This document shows positions 16,623-26,525 of a stretch of DNA of 37,633 nucleotides, piece by piece. Source of the DNA: Marine Group II euryarchaeote MED-G34 (GTDB lineage Archaea > Thermoplasmatota > Poseidoniia > Poseidoniales > Thalassarchaeaceae). The translations under genes were made by a program, and so were the position numbers. Position 1 is the stretch's first letter; the number at the start of each line of letters is the position of its first letter. The DNA lies in NCBI GenBank assembly GCA_002457605.1, contig NTJT01000010.1, forward strand, positions 1-37,633, written 5' to 3'. Under the pieces are notes generated by a model. It did no database searches and was not told the origin of the DNA. It saw nothing but the letters and a program-made list of their open reading frames with translations.

Positions 16623-17771
16623 ATGGTGAGGTTCTCCGAGCGTGCGAATAGCATCCGTCCGACAGGAGTTCGCAGGATGTTTGACATGGCAGGGGATGAT
16701 GCCATTCAGTTCGGCTTGGGCGAACCCGACTTCCAACCTCCTCCGATTGCTATTGAGGCTTTTACCAAGGCGATGGAAGATGGTAGGAACAAGTACACCA
16801 CTACTGCCGGACTACCAGATTTGAGGGCGAAAATAGCCGAGATGTGGCATCACCTCGTCCCCAGTTTGGACGAATCCAACGTCTGTATCACGATGAGCGG
16901 AACCAATGGTCTCCTCGACATCTTCCTAGCTCTGGTCCAGCCAGGGGACAATGTACTCTTGCCAGAGCCATACTTCCCACTGTATCCTCCAGATGTAGTA
17001 ATCTGCGGTGGTGAGCCCAATCTGTATCCTTGCACCTTTGAGAACGGCTTCGTGCCAACCATAGAGGATCTGCAGAGCAGAGTCGACGAGAACACCGTAG
17101 CCATACTGTACAACTTCCCGAGTAATCCAACTGGGGGTAACGTCAATGAGTCACAGAGGGATGAACTGGTCACCTTCGCTATGGAGAACGACCTCTGGAT
17201 AATCACCGATGAAGTCTACGATCGTATCGTATACGACGGACCCCACGTCTCATTCCTTGGAGCGGGTTATGACAAGGTGATTATGGTACAGTCATTCTCC
17301 AAGACTTTCGCTATGACTGGATGGAGAATTGGATATCTGTTGTCTCCCGATGCTCAAGCAATGTCGCAACTGACTAAGATGCAATACTACGTAACTGCGT
17401 GCAGTAACGATGCAATGCAACACGCTGTCCTTGAGGCCCTCGTGAATGCTCCGGATTACCCGGAGGAGATGTGCTCAGAGTTCAAGGATAGGCGCGACTT
17501 GGTATGCGAACGACTCAATGCGATGCCCGGCGTCTCCTGCCACGTCCCCACCGGAGCGTTCTACGTGTTCCCCAAGGTGGATATCCCAGGGATGAACAGT
17601 GAGGAGATTTCAATGGCGCTGCTTGAGGGAGGAGTGCTATGCTCACCAGGTACGGCCTTCGGTGAGCTGGGCGAGGGCCACCTCCGTTTCGCCTACACTA
17701 TCTGTAGGGAAGATATCGACAAGGGCATGGATCGGGTCGAAGCAGTGTTGGCTGAGCTGAGGGGAGATTGA
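16623..17771 (+). CDS. Class I/II pyridoxal-phosphate aminotransferase
   Basis: 382 residues of the aspartate aminotransferase fold I family. The N-terminus has FGLGEPDF; NFPSNPTGG near 163 contains the family Asn-Pro-x-Gly element; ITDEVYDRIVYD near 197 holds the cofactor Asp and Tyr; and SFSKTFAMTGWRIGY near 224-238 carries the Schiff-base lysine and the phosphate-binding region. GHLRFAYT near the end includes the substrate carboxylate-binding Arg. The amino donor is not determined by sequence; glutamate, aspartate, alanine or aromatic acids are all possible. It starts 57 bases after the subtilase, behind the hairpin at 16566, so it may have its own promoter. GTG and downstream ATG alternatives are less likely. 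Confidence 0.93.
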   Translation: MVRFSERANSIRPTGVRRMFDMAGDDAIQFGLGEPDFQPPPIAIEAFTKAMEDGRNKYTTTAGLPDLRAKIAEMWHHLVPSLDESNVCITMSGTNGLLDIFLALVQPGDNVLLPEPYFPLYPPDVVICGGEPNLYPCTFENGFVPTIEDLQSRVDENTVAILYNFPSNPTGGNVNESQRDELVTFAMENDLWIITDEVYDRIVYDGPHVSFLGAGYDKVIMVQSFSKTFAMTGWRIGYLLSPDAQAMSQLTKMQYYVTACSNDAMQHAVLEALVNAPDYPEEMCSEFKDRRDLVCERLNAMPGVSCHVPTGAFYVFPKVDIPGMNSEEISMALLEGGVLCSPGTAFGELGEGHLRFAYTICREDIDKGMDRVEAVLAELRGD

Positions 17772-17776
17772 TTCCA

Positions 17777-17995
17777 ATGACTCCCCTCGCATCCTTTGCA
17801 CTCTTCCTCACATCATTATTTATCGGGAGCGAGGCTTCTAGGATAGAGCCTAGAATATATCCACCAGCCATTTTGTTCACCTCTCTCGCTTCCTTGTCTC
17901 TGCTTGGCCCCACATCAATAGGATTCGGACTGTGTATGGGCTCGGGATGGGTGCTGTTGAACCAAGTTGCAGACCGATCTTTCCCTCTGCAGTAA
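17777..17995 (+). CDS. Putative small hydrophobic membrane protein (72 aa)
   Basis: A 72-residue ORF with two hydrophobic stretches (about residues 4-18 and 29-60) separated by a short polar segment with SRIEPR. The ATG at 17777 has GGGGAG 10 bases upstream inside the end of the aminotransferase gene, suggesting coupling; the tracked TTG at 17768 is less likely. It fills exactly the space up to the convergent gene, ending one base before that gene's stop. No family is recognised. It could be spurious, but the opposite-strand ORF here is polar and looks like a shadow. Confidence 0.45.
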   Translation: MTPLASFALFLTSLFIGSEASRIEPRIYPPAILFTSLASLSLLGPTSIGFGLCMGSGWVLLNQVADRSFPLQ

Positions 17996-19078
17996 TCAGT
18001 CATCGAAGAGTCTGAATGGCAAGTCAATCATTCTACTCTCCTCCTCGTCCCCCTCTGCCTCTCCCTCGGACTCATCCGGTATCGGGGCATCATATATCGG
18101 AGAGACTTCGGTTTCTTCGTCTTCATCAGGTGCCTCCAGTAGGTCCATCTGTAGATTCTCAAGCTCACTTCCCTGACCCTTCATCCAATTTGGCATGTCG
18201 TGAGTCCCCCCTAGTACGGACAGGGTAGTGAAGGTCGCCATTGGTAGCACTGATATCGCCACTAGGAAGTCAATGACTGCAGTCTCTGGAACTACCGCAT
18301 CAGGAACTACCGCATGCAGAAGAACAGTTTCCAACTGAACCTCGTTCCACTGTGTTACATCGACGTCCAGCCAGCCTAGGGAAGCAGCTAGAAAAGTCCT
18401 AGCGATAATCCAGAAGAGCAGTATAGGGAGTACCCATGAGAACCGCGAGATTTTCCACAACACGCTCCTAAACATCGCTGCGTAAGATACGAGTCCACTG
18501 GACACAACCGGCTGAATCCTTACTGCCATCCACAGCGCTATCATGTACCCCGCCATGCCCAATTCGAATGCCCGATCTGGCTTGACTATCTCTTCGGGCA
18601 CGCCCTCCATGATTAACAGAGGGATGGCAATCAGCAGGACCTGCATCGGGACAGCCAGCAACTGCAACCCTCCGTGAACCGCTATCAAATCCTGTCCCTC
18701 TCCGTTTGTCTTCTCGTGGACGAGTCTCGCCATCCTTCCGTAAGGGCTCGCCTGGAGGGCTAGCCTCGCCCGATCTATGAGCTCTGGATCACCGGCTCTT
18801 CTACTGAGGCCTAGGATTGGCACCCAGCCTCCTTTGTCAGCGACTGAAGCTGGCCTGTAACCACCGAAGAACAGAGCTAGGAGGAGTGACAAGAATCCGT
18901 ACAGCAGTCCTGCGACGACAATCCAGTAGACCAGTTCGGTGCGAACGGCGATTGAGAAGTTACCCTGATCTACCTCAAGCAGATAGGTCAAGGAGAACCC
19001 CACGATAGGAACCAGAGTGACTTGCAACACGACCACTATGTAGAGGACGAACCTCTGATACAGATCCTCTACGGCCAC
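17996..19078 (-). CDS. Polytopic membrane protein of unknown function
   Basis: 360 residues with about six hydrophobic segments, near residues 10-32, 48-70, 133-150, 170-188, 213-235 and 266-288. A polar soluble loop of about 60 residues (RRAGDPELIDRARLALQASP) sits between segments two and three. The C-terminal 65 residues are highly acidic (EAPDEDEETEV, EGEAEGDEEESR) and probably cytoplasmic. I do not recognise a family and see no catalytic motif. It converges on the small ORF at 17777 and diverges from the large surface-protein gene, with the hairpin at 19179 in the shared upstream region. Confidence 0.75.
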   Translation of the reverse strand: MAVEDLYQRFVLYIVVVLQVTLVPIVGFSLTYLLEVDQGNFSIAVRTELVYWIVVAGLLYGFLSLLLALFFGGYRPASVADKGGWVPILGLSRRAGDPELIDRARLALQASPYGRMARLVHEKTNGEGQDLIAVHGGLQLLAVPMQVLLIAIPLLIMEGVPEEIVKPDRAFELGMAGYMIALWMAVRIQPVVSSGLVSYAAMFRSVLWKISRFSWVLPILLFWIIARTFLAASLGWLDVDVTQWNEVQLETVLLHAVVPDAVVPETAVIDFLVAISVLPMATFTTLSVLGGTHDMPNWMKGQGSELENLQMDLLEAPDEDEETEVSPIYDAPIPDESEGEAEGDEEESRMIDLPFRLFDD

Positions 19079-19178
19079 ACCCTACACGCCTCACCAAGTC
19101 ACCATAAGCCCTTCATTGGGGTCGAACCATCTTCGGGCGGTTAGAGAGGCGTCTGAGAGTCACCATTCCTCTACGCAT

Positions 19179-19193
19179 CCGCCCTACGGGCGG
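19179..19193. other. Intergenic hairpin with TAC triloop
   Basis: CCGCCC-TAC-GGGCGG, a perfect 6-bp stem, lies in the 168-base divergent region between the membrane protein (-) and the 1168-residue surface protein (+). It ends 53 bases before the latter's ATG. It is the second of four related hairpins. The rest of the gap shows no gene; a promoter for each side must lie here but I cannot place a clear TATA box. Confidence 0.5.
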
Positions 19194-19246
19194 CGAACGT
19201 TGCTAGCGAACCTTCATACACGTATGTAGAACCGAAGATTCGTCAC

Positions 19247-22200
19247 ATGCGTAGCCTGCCTCCCTTCTTTCTGGTGTCTTTACTGCTCGTCATGAGCATG
19301 GCCCCTTTGGCTGCAAACTCAGTGATGCTTCCAACTGCCGAGGAACGTGCAGCCACTCCAAAGGCACTGATTGACTTCGAAGTCACCTCTATCGAGCTCG
19401 GCGACTCTCTGACTGCATCCCTGCAGTGGGACCAGCCGGACAACTCCACACTAGAATACGTCCTCCGGGACGAGTCCGTTTTGGTGAGTATCACATTCAC
19501 TCAGGCTGGCACATCAAGCCAGCCTGCCTACGCCGAGGGTTGGATGCAGGTCTGGCATCCCGTCGGATTCCTGATGGAGGAACACTATGTCAACATGACA
19601 CTGTCTGGCCTGCAGTCTACCACCGAGACATTCTACTGGACTCCGAGCGCTGCTCACAGTGCTATTGATGAAGAGGGTAATCTCTACGGCGGAATCATAC
19701 TGCGTGGCACCATTGATGGTGGACTCGCTGATGACAATGAGGACAACAACGAGTTCGATAGAGAAGTACCGGTGGCAGTCTGGAAGGACCCTATGGACAA
19801 TGGATTCTGTGGGGATGTGGACGGCGATCAGGTCGTCGACTGCACCAACCAACTCAGCGCCAACGAACCGACATGGGTCGGAGCCGGATATGATTCGGAC
19901 GGAACTCTTTCATCGGACCCTGACTACTACGGGCACTGGAGGATGGAGAATGCCTCCAGCGACGAGGGCGAGATGCACTGGAGGGTATCGGCACCGGGCT
20001 CAGACTACGCCAGCAACAGACATGACCGGCTCTGGTGGGGCTGGTTCACTCCGTTCGACAACTGCGACGATCCAGGACATGGGCTCAAGTACGGGACTCT
20101 AGACTCAGCAGTCTCGGCACTGTACGGCAACAATTTCTGCAAGATTAGAGTACGGTCGTTCGATTTCATATCAATGCACTTGGTGACTGCCGCATGGGGG
20201 GAGATGGCTGCCGGCGACACCATCAGAATAGAGGCCGACGCCGGAGGATCTTTGGAGCATTACAACTACTCTGCACAAAACCTCTCGAAGAACCACGGCG
20301 ACTGGTCACGATTGGTCTGGAACATGACCGACATACATCCCAACGCCGACTACACTCTCGCCTTCAGATTTGATTCTGACAGCTCCTTAGCGAACCAGGG
20401 CATCCATCTGGACTCTTTCTTGATGTTCGGATTTGAGAAGGTTGCAGAGTACACCCTCGACGTCGATTGCGACGATCCGTTGCCCAACGCCTACATGGTG
20501 GTGCCCGACGATTCTAGGCCACCTTCTCTATTCTGCAAAATCAAGAACAATGGGTACGTCGACATCACTCTCCGCTTGTACACTGAAGTCTCCAATCAGA
20601 CTTGGATGAATGGTTACCCCCTAAGGATTGACTCCAACAACAGGTTCGACCACGACAACTACGTTGTCTCTGAGGTCATCAGCGCCCTCGATACAATGAA
20701 CACGTGGTTCAATCTCAGTATTCCCGAGGGCGCCAGTGTCGAGGAGTTGGACTGGTTTGTCTGGATTAACGATGGGACCACTAATCTCTCCAAGGTGTAC
20801 ATCGAACTACCCGTATCGGTCATTGCCGCGTACTCGATCTCCCTAGATCAGAAGGCCCTTGCAAATCCAGCTGCGGTGCTGTATCCAGGGACTACTGGGG
20901 ATGTGGCGATGGTGATGAAGAACACCGGGAACCAGATAGCGACCTGGAATCTAGGCGCTACCTTCGGTGATAGCCGTTGGGGCGATGAGAACTTGATTTG
21001 GCACGATGCCAACGGTTCGGTGGTGACCAGCCTCGCGATGAACATCACCGATGAGTTCGAACTCACAGCAACTGTCATCGTACCCGATGAGATATCACCG
21101 GGCACCTATGCGATAACTCTGCTTGCAAGCGGCAGACCTCCTGCCAATTTCGTAGCCGACTGGACGATATACATCGAGGTCCCGGTATTCCACGACCTAG
21201 TGCTCGAGCCAGAGACCACAGAGATGATGGCCTCTGCCGACGGCTTCCTAAGGCTAATCGAGGTCAGGATGGTTAACAATGGGAACTCAGAGGAGGCATT
21301 CGATCTATCTCTACTGTCGGACTGGAAACTTGGCGTTTCTCTAAATGCGGAGCAGAGCCTTGGGATAGATCCATTCGGGGGGGACAGCACCGTTTTACTG
21401 CTGCTGCCGATGCCTTATGGGATTACCAATGAGACCTATGAGATATGGATAATCGCAGCCAGTCAGGATGACTCGGGCTACCAATCGAGCGTAAGGATTC
21501 TGCTCACAGTCCCTGTTACCAATCTGGTCGAAGTCGAAGACCTTGATATGACAGAGGAGGTGTTCAGGGGAGGGGACGATGCTAGGACTGTTAACTGGGA
21601 AATCTGGAACAACGGCAACGTCAACGACGCTTTCACTATCGATTTTGATACCAGTCACCCAGACGTCTGGGTTCAGGCGACTGGACTAACCAATGGGAGG
21701 ACTCCGTATATTCCAGCAGGTTCGTCACTAAACCTCACCGTGCGCTATTCGTTCGACTTTTCCGCCTCTGGGGAGCGCGACATCACCCTAACCGCATCCA
21801 GCGTTGAGGCTGCTAGTGATGGACTCACAGTAAGTGGTAGTGGAAATGCCGAGTTCATTGTTGGCACACAAGGCTTCTTCCAGATTCTAGCGCCCACACC
21901 ACTGGAGATAGTGGAGAGCGGGGATGACTACGCTCTTGTTTACACAGTGGTCAACCTATATCCCGATGACCAACTCCTGAGGGCCGACATTGACAGGAAC
22001 TCTGACATCTTCTTCAACATCTTCGATGCTCGCGTGGATACGGGCGACAGGGACTTTGTACTACTCGCCAATGAGTCTAGGACCATCACCGTCTGGCTTA
22101 CGGTGACCGATGACAACCTAGAGAATCTCCTAGAGAACGAAATGACCTTCGGAATAGTACTCGAGGTCGACGGTGACAGGGACAAGGTCTCGATGAACGG

Positions 22201-22753
22201 GTCTGTAATCATGTACAAGCTGAATCCCATTGAAACTGGAGTCGACGTCGAGGAGACAGCTTGGTGGGCCGGTAATATCCTGTTCCTCCTCATCGGACTG
22301 GGAGTCGTGGTCGCGGTTCTAGTGGCCTCGCTCAGGATATTCAAGAGTGCGACCGCTCCAATGGAGGAGATCTCTACCCTAGATACCTACGAAATGACCG
22401 TAGATGGTAGCGGCTGGGGAGATCAAGACGGAATCCCAAACGCTCCAGAACTTCCTGCAGACGACGAGGTGGCTAATTCAATGTACGGAGGTGCAAAGGA
22501 AATCTTTGAACAGCCTCCGGAGATGCCCCCTCCTCCTTCCGTAGAGCCTGAACCCGAGCCTGAGCCTGAACCCGAGCCCGAGCCTGAACCCGAGCCCGAG
22601 CCTGAGCCTGAACCCGAGCCTGAACCCGAGCCTTCGTTTGAACTTCCTCCAGGAGTGCCACCGATTCCAGAGAATGGCCTTCCTGAGGGATGGTCACAAG
22701 AGCAGTGGATTCACTACGGTCAGCGCTGGTTAGATCAACAGAACAGCGAATAA
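19247..22753 (+). CDS. Large surface protein: signal peptide, beta-sandwich repeats, membrane anchor, (EP)15 cytoplasmic tail
   Basis: 1168 residues. The signal peptide occupies about 1-23 (LPPFFLVSLLLVMSMAPLAA). Residues about 120-400 look like a jelly-roll region with several aspartate-rich turns (DVDGDQVVDC). Residues about 400-1000 contain successive immunoglobulin-like blocks with recurrent elements such as NNGNSEEAFDLSL and NNGNVNDAFTIDF, a CARDB/NEW3-type pattern typical of archaeal exoproteins. A single anchor lies near 1007-1030 (GNILFLLIGLGVVVAVLVAS). The cytoplasmic tail has 15 Glu-Pro repeats, then ELPPGVPPIPENGLPEGW and EQWIHYGQRWL at the end. Ligand binding or adhesion is inferred from architecture only. 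No enzyme motif is seen. Confidence 0.85.
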   Translation: MRSLPPFFLVSLLLVMSMAPLAANSVMLPTAEERAATPKALIDFEVTSIELGDSLTASLQWDQPDNSTLEYVLRDESVLVSITFTQAGTSSQPAYAEGWMQVWHPVGFLMEEHYVNMTLSGLQSTTETFYWTPSAAHSAIDEEGNLYGGIILRGTIDGGLADDNEDNNEFDREVPVAVWKDPMDNGFCGDVDGDQVVDCTNQLSANEPTWVGAGYDSDGTLSSDPDYYGHWRMENASSDEGEMHWRVSAPGSDYASNRHDRLWWGWFTPFDNCDDPGHGLKYGTLDSAVSALYGNNFCKIRVRSFDFISMHLVTAAWGEMAAGDTIRIEADAGGSLEHYNYSAQNLSKNHGDWSRLVWNMTDIHPNADYTLAFRFDSDSSLANQGIHLDSFLMFGFEKVAEYTLDVDCDDPLPNAYMVVPDDSRPPSLFCKIKNNGYVDITLRLYTEVSNQTWMNGYPLRIDSNNRFDHDNYVVSEVISALDTMNTWFNLSIPEGASVEELDWFVWINDGTTNLSKVYIELPVSVIAAYSISLDQKALANPAAVLYPGTTGDVAMVMKNTGNQIATWNLGATFGDSRWGDENLIWHDANGSVVTSLAMNITDEFELTATVIVPDEISPGTYAITLLASGRPPANFVADWTIYIEVPVFHDLVLEPETTEMMASADGFLRLIEVRMVNNGNSEEAFDLSLLSDWKLGVSLNAEQSLGIDPFGGDSTVLLLLPMPYGITNETYEIWIIAASQDDSGYQSSVRILLTVPVTNLVEVEDLDMTEEVFRGGDDARTVNWEIWNNGNVNDAFTIDFDTSHPDVWVQATGLTNGRTPYIPAGSSLNLTVRYSFDFSASGERDITLTASSVEAASDGLTVSGSGNAEFIVGTQGFFQILAPTPLEIVESGDDYALVYTVVNLYPDDQLLRADIDRNSDIFFNIFDARVDTGDRDFVLLANESRTITVWLTVTDDNLENLLENEMTFGIVLEVDGDRDKVSMNGSVIMYKLNPIETGVDVEETAWWAGNILFLLIGLGVVVAVLVASLRIFKSATAPMEEISTLDTYEMTVDGSGWGDQDGIPNAPELPADDEVANSMYGGAKEIFEQPPEMPPPPSVEPEPEPEPEPEPEPEPEPEPEPEPEPEPEPSFELPPGVPPIPENGLPEGWSQEQWIHYGQRWLDQQNSE
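22544..22633 (+). repeat. Tandem Glu-Pro codon repeat (15 units)
   Basis: Ninety bases of GAR-CCY hexamers encode (EP)15 in the cytoplasmic tail of the surface protein. The units alternate between GAGCCT, GAACCC and GAGCCC, so they form higher-order 12- and 18-base repeats. Such runs are prone to length change by slippage in steps of two residues, and short-read assembly may misjudge the number. Confidence 0.9.
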
Positions 22754-22836
22754 GTGTCCTGACACACACCCGCACACGCCCGTGCGAGGCCTTATGACCC
22801 CCCTATTGGTCGCCGGATTCCGGAGTGTGATTTCCT

Positions 22837-24453
22837 ATGTACAGCGGTCAACAACCTATTTTCATCCTTAAGGAAGGCACAGAGCGTACCAGTGGGCGCT
22901 CGGCGCAGAGTAACAACATCGCTGCTGCCAAGGCAGTGGCAGACTCAGTGCGTTCTACTCTAGGTCCGAAGGGCATGGATAAGATGCTAGTAGACAGCAT
23001 GGGTGACGTAGTCATCACCAATGACGGTGCTACCATTCTCAAGGAGATGGATATAGAGCACCCTGCGGCGAAGATGATCATAGAAATCGCCAAGACTCAG
23101 GAGCAGCACTGCTACGATGGCACCACAAGTGCTGTTGTAATCGCAGGAGAGCTGCTGAAGCGCAGCGAGGATTTAGTCGAGCAGAATGTCCATCCAACAG
23201 TAATCTGTGAGGGCTTCAGACTCGCCTCCGACAAGGCTTCAGAACTCATCGAGGCTCATTCCATCGCTGTAAATCAAGATATGCTGGAAGAGGTGGCTAA
23301 GACTGCACTCACGGGCAAGAGTGCAGGCGCAGTCAAGGAGTTCCTCGCAGATATTTCGGTCAGAGCAGTCCTCTCTGTAGCCCAAGATGCAGACGGCGAG
23401 ATAGTGGTTGACCTCGATGACATCAAGGTGCAGAAGAAGCAGGGTGGATCGATTAAGGATAGCTCTCTAGTTGATGGCATCATCCTCGATAAGGAACGTG
23501 TCCATAGTGGCATGCCGCGCAGCGTGACTGATGCAAAGGTCGCCCTAATCAACTCGGCCATCGAGGTCAAGAAAACTGAGGTAGACGCTAAGATTCAGAT
23601 TACCGACCCGAGCATGCTCTCACAGTTCCTTGATGAGGAGGAGCAATACCTCAAGTCCCTAGTGGAGAAGATCCAGGCCTCTGGAGCCAGTGTAATCATA
23701 TGTCAGAAGGGCATTGATGACATGGCCCAGCACTACATGGCAAAGGCTGGATTGTTCGCCATTCGCCGAGCCAAGAAGAGCGATATGGAGGCCCTTTCAA
23801 AGGCCACTGGAGGTAGGATTGTGACCAACATAGACGATCTGTCATCCGATGATTTAGGTAACGCTTCGAAGGTCGAGGAGCGCAAGATAGGCGAGTCAGA
23901 TATGGTCTTCGTCACTGGTTGCCCCGACGCTAAGAGCGTCTCGGTACTACTCAGAGGTGGAACCGAGCACGTGGTCGATGAAGTTCGCCGAGCCTTCGAT
24001 GATGCTGTTGGCGTAGTCGCTGTGGCTCACGAGGACGGAGTAGTCCTGACCGGAGGTGGCTCGGTCGCCGCCGCGATAAGCCGTGACCTACGTTCTTACG
24101 CCGAGGGAATCGGAGGAAGAGAGCAGATGGCTATCGAGGCATTTTCAGGGGCCCTTGAGGTAATTCCTCGGACTCTCGCTGAGAACGCTGGACTTGATCC
24201 AGTCAACACCATCATTGACCTCAGGAAGGCACACTCGGAGGGCAAGTCGCACTTCGGGGTCAATGTCTACGAAGGCGGAGTTGTCGACATGAGTGAGGCA
24301 CAAGTCTTCGAGCCCAGCAGAGTCGTGGAGCAGGCTATCCAAAGCGCCTCTGAAACCGCAGTTATGATTCTGAGAATCGACGACGTGATATCTAGCCGAG
24401 CAGGCTCCCCTATGCCAGAAGGTGGCGAGTTCGACGGCATGGGTATGATGTGA
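22837..24453 (+). CDS. Thermosome subunit (group II chaperonin, HSP60/TCP-1 family)
   Basis: 538 residues, the normal length. It shows [16 protein letters not shown] near 37, the ATP-site NDGATIL near 61, YDGTTSAVV near 91 (the GDGTT element, with Tyr for the first Gly) and [15 protein letters not shown] near 406. The C-terminus is short and ends GMGMM, resembling the Gly-Met tails that project into the folding chamber. It folds cytosolic proteins in a double-ring ATP-dependent cage with a built-in lid. The start is preceded by GGAGTGTGA, and CTTATG near 22791 could be the TATA box. A GTGTCCTGACAC palindrome sits just after the previous gene at 22754. Confidence 0.97.
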   Translation: MYSGQQPIFILKEGTERTSGRSAQSNNIAAAKAVADSVRSTLGPKGMDKMLVDSMGDVVITNDGATILKEMDIEHPAAKMIIEIAKTQEQHCYDGTTSAVVIAGELLKRSEDLVEQNVHPTVICEGFRLASDKASELIEAHSIAVNQDMLEEVAKTALTGKSAGAVKEFLADISVRAVLSVAQDADGEIVVDLDDIKVQKKQGGSIKDSSLVDGIILDKERVHSGMPRSVTDAKVALINSAIEVKKTEVDAKIQITDPSMLSQFLDEEEQYLKSLVEKIQASGASVIICQKGIDDMAQHYMAKAGLFAIRRAKKSDMEALSKATGGRIVTNIDDLSSDDLGNASKVEERKIGESDMVFVTGCPDAKSVSVLLRGGTEHVVDEVRRAFDDAVGVVAVAHEDGVVLTGGGSVAAAISRDLRSYAEGIGGREQMAIEAFSGALEVIPRTLAENAGLDPVNTIIDLRKAHSEGKSHFGVNVYEGGVVDMSEAQVFEPSRVVEQAIQSASETAVMILRIDDVISSRAGSPMPEGGEFDGMGMM

Positions 24454-24467
24454 GGCCTAGGGTAGAA

Positions 24468-24484
24468 TACGGCCTACGGCCGTA
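24468..24484. other. Intergenic hairpin with TAC triloop
   Basis: TACGGCC-TAC-GGCCGTA, a perfect 7-bp stem, starts 15 bases after the thermosome stop. The overlapping CTACGGCCGTAG is also a perfect 12-base palindrome, so either a terminator-like RNA hairpin or a protein site is possible. It is the third of four related hairpins. The rest of the roughly 100-base gap includes GTGCC...GGCAC arms at about 24521-24543 and no gene. Confidence 0.5.
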
Positions 24485-24554
24485 GACCTCGGTTGCACTA
24501 GATTCAATAATCGTGTCAGGGTGCCCAGACTGCCGATAGGCACGAGTGGACTTC

Positions 24555-26525
24555 ATGACGATATTCAGCGTCTTCATCGATGATGGCTGCATCGTCTGCG
24601 ATGCCTGCGAGGAAGCGGCTCCAGACATCTTCGAGGTCACCGAAGACACCTGCTTCATCAAGCCCAATGTTAGACTCGATGGTGGCTACGACCGCAACGT
24701 TACCAAATCTGGACTCAAGCCGGATGTAGTATCTTCTCTCTCAGACGATATCTTCGATGCCGCAGACGCCTGCCCGGTCGATGTCATCATCGTAGTTGAG
24801 GGCACTGGAGAGGAAGTACCCGAGGTAGAGGATGAAGCAGTTTCTCAGCCAGAGGCGGAGATAGTCTCCGAGGAGCCCGTGGAGATAACAGGTGACGACC
24901 TTGAGTCCCTTCTGACTATGGGGGACCGGACGATGAGCATCCTATTCGGCTCGCAGTCAGGAAACTCCGAGGAACTGGCTGCCAAATTCGCGAAGCGGGC
25001 CACCGACTACGGTCTCGACGCAACTGTGCACGATATGGATGGATTCGACCTGTCCTCTCTGCCGGGGATGAAGAGAGTCCTAATCATCTGCTCGACTTGG
25101 GGCGAGGGCGAAATGCCCGACAACGCCGAAGAACTGTGGCTGCAAGCAAGTGCAGACTCAGCACCCAATCTGTCGAATGTTAACTTCTCAATCCTTGCTC
25201 TCGGCGATACCAGCTACGAGTTCTACTGCCAGTCTGGTATGGACTGGGACGACCGACTGCAGCAATTGGGAGCGACTCGCCTACTCGACCGCGTTGACTG
25301 TGATGTGGATTACGACTCTTCTGCTGAAGCTTGGGCCATCGATGCACTTGCAGTGATGGCCGCAGTCGACGGTACCGGCCAGTTCCATGAAGATCAGTTA
25401 GACGCAATCAAGGATCGAGTCAGCGGCGCAGCAGCAGCGGGAGCGGCCGGTGAAGACGGCTTCACCGTTCCTGAGACTGCTGCAGAAGTCATTCAAGCTG
25501 AGATTAGCATATTCAGGTACGATCCTGTCAGTGCCACCGCGGGCAAGGACACCTGGGTCTGTGCCTTGCCCGGTCACATGTCAGTGCTCGAGTCATTGAG
25601 GGCGCTGAAGGAGACTCATGATGGCACCCTTACTTTCAGAGACGGCCCCAGCGATGACCCAGCCACTGCGATATCAGTCAATGGTAGGTTGATTCTACCC
25701 GGTAGTGTCAGACTTGATTCAGTAGCCCCTATCCGAGACGGTGGACTGAGGTTGCGCATAGAGCCCCTGCCATCTTTCGATGTCGTCCGAGACTTAGTTG
25801 TGGATCACTGGTCTCTCGAGAGAGGCAGAGAGTTCTCCAAGCCGTGGATGGTGGCAGCCACTAGGGAAGGTGCCGATACAGCTCAGGGTGTATTGGGGAC
25901 CATGGACCCATCGACTGCAGACATGCTGCATTCGATTACCGACTTTTGCAGCGCTCCACTGCTGCATTCTTGCTCTGATGCCACCCCTCATTCAGAGGAA
26001 TATCTCGGCCCCGCAGTCCTAGCACGAATCTGGGCACGCATTAACGACCCACGCTCTTCAGAATCTAGCATAACTGCGATGCAAGATATATTGGATTCTA
26101 ATGGGGGGATAAAGGCCGAGACCGACCTCGCTTCGATTCGCCGACAGAATGGCTCGGCGAGAATCATTGCTGACGCACTCCTCGACGCGCGGACCTCGAC
26201 TTTGAGCAGAGGTTCATTCAACGGCCGCCATGGCAAGCATGTCTGGTGGTACAGCTGGTCTGTGAAGAGCAGCGGTAGAGTAAATGACACCGTAATCTAC
26301 AGACAGGTTCTCGGTCCTATGGGGCTGCTCGGAAACTTGTTCTCAGGGGTGACTGCCCGCATGGTGTTCGGATTCACCAGGACCGGTGGCAATGTATTCA
26401 ACGGCATGTTGGGAATGTTGGCCCCACCTGCCGGTATCGGAAAGATGCCGAAGCAGTTCAATTCCTCTGTTGACGACCACCACGAGGTCGTCGCGATATT
26501 CAACGAAGTGGATGGTAGGTTCTGA
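24555..26525 (+). CDS. Ferredoxin-flavodoxin-SdhB-like fusion protein with degenerate Fe-S sites
   Basis: 656 residues from the ATG at 24555 (a GTG at 24546 is the tracked start). Residues 5-80 form a single [4Fe-4S] ferredoxin with C12, C15, C18 and C73 (CPVDVI). An acidic linker leads to a flavodoxin/CPR-type FMN domain at about 125-275: LFGSQSGNSEE phosphate loop, STWGEGEMPDN, and LGDTSYEFYC. From about 315 the sequence follows SdhB/FrdB: FRYDPVSATAGKDTW, LESLRALK, TLTFR, VNGRLI, PLPSFDVVRDLVVDHW, later EEYLGPAVLARIWARINDPR. However, the [2Fe-2S] cysteines are gone (FRDGPSDDPATA), and the later cluster motifs keep only scattered cysteines. It is coupled to the next gene. An electron-transfer role through the ferredoxin and FMN parts is inferred. 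Confidence 0.8.
   Translation: MTIFSVFIDDGCIVCDACEEAAPDIFEVTEDTCFIKPNVRLDGGYDRNVTKSGLKPDVVSSLSDDIFDAADACPVDVIIVVEGTGEEVPEVEDEAVSQPEAEIVSEEPVEITGDDLESLLTMGDRTMSILFGSQSGNSEELAAKFAKRATDYGLDATVHDMDGFDLSSLPGMKRVLIICSTWGEGEMPDNAEELWLQASADSAPNLSNVNFSILALGDTSYEFYCQSGMDWDDRLQQLGATRLLDRVDCDVDYDSSAEAWAIDALAVMAAVDGTGQFHEDQLDAIKDRVSGAAAAGAAGEDGFTVPETAAEVIQAEISIFRYDPVSATAGKDTWVCALPGHMSVLESLRALKETHDGTLTFRDGPSDDPATAISVNGRLILPGSVRLDSVAPIRDGGLRLRIEPLPSFDVVRDLVVDHWSLERGREFSKPWMVAATREGADTAQGVLGTMDPSTADMLHSITDFCSAPLLHSCSDATPHSEEYLGPAVLARIWARINDPRSSESSITAMQDILDSNGGIKAETDLASIRRQNGSARIIADALLDARTSTLSRGSFNGRHGKHVWWYSWSVKSSGRVNDTVIYRQVLGPMGLLGNLFSGVTARMVFGFTRTGGNVFNGMLGMLAPPAGIGKMPKQFNSSVDDHHEVVAIFNEVDGRF

Noticed and set aside
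17698-18027. 109-codon minus-strand ORF opposite the 72-aa membrane protein
   Set aside because: Polar, no domain, overlaps the aminotransferase end; the plus-strand ORF has a ribosome site and membrane segments.
19179-19193. UNCG-type (UACG) RNA tetraloop as explanation for the TAC hairpins
   Set aside because: Placing UACG as the loop shifts the register and breaks the stem; the triloop register gives perfect 6-7 bp pairing in all four.
22544-22633. CRISPR-like or satellite repeat
   Set aside because: The repeat is an in-frame Glu-Pro codon run inside a coding sequence with no spacers.
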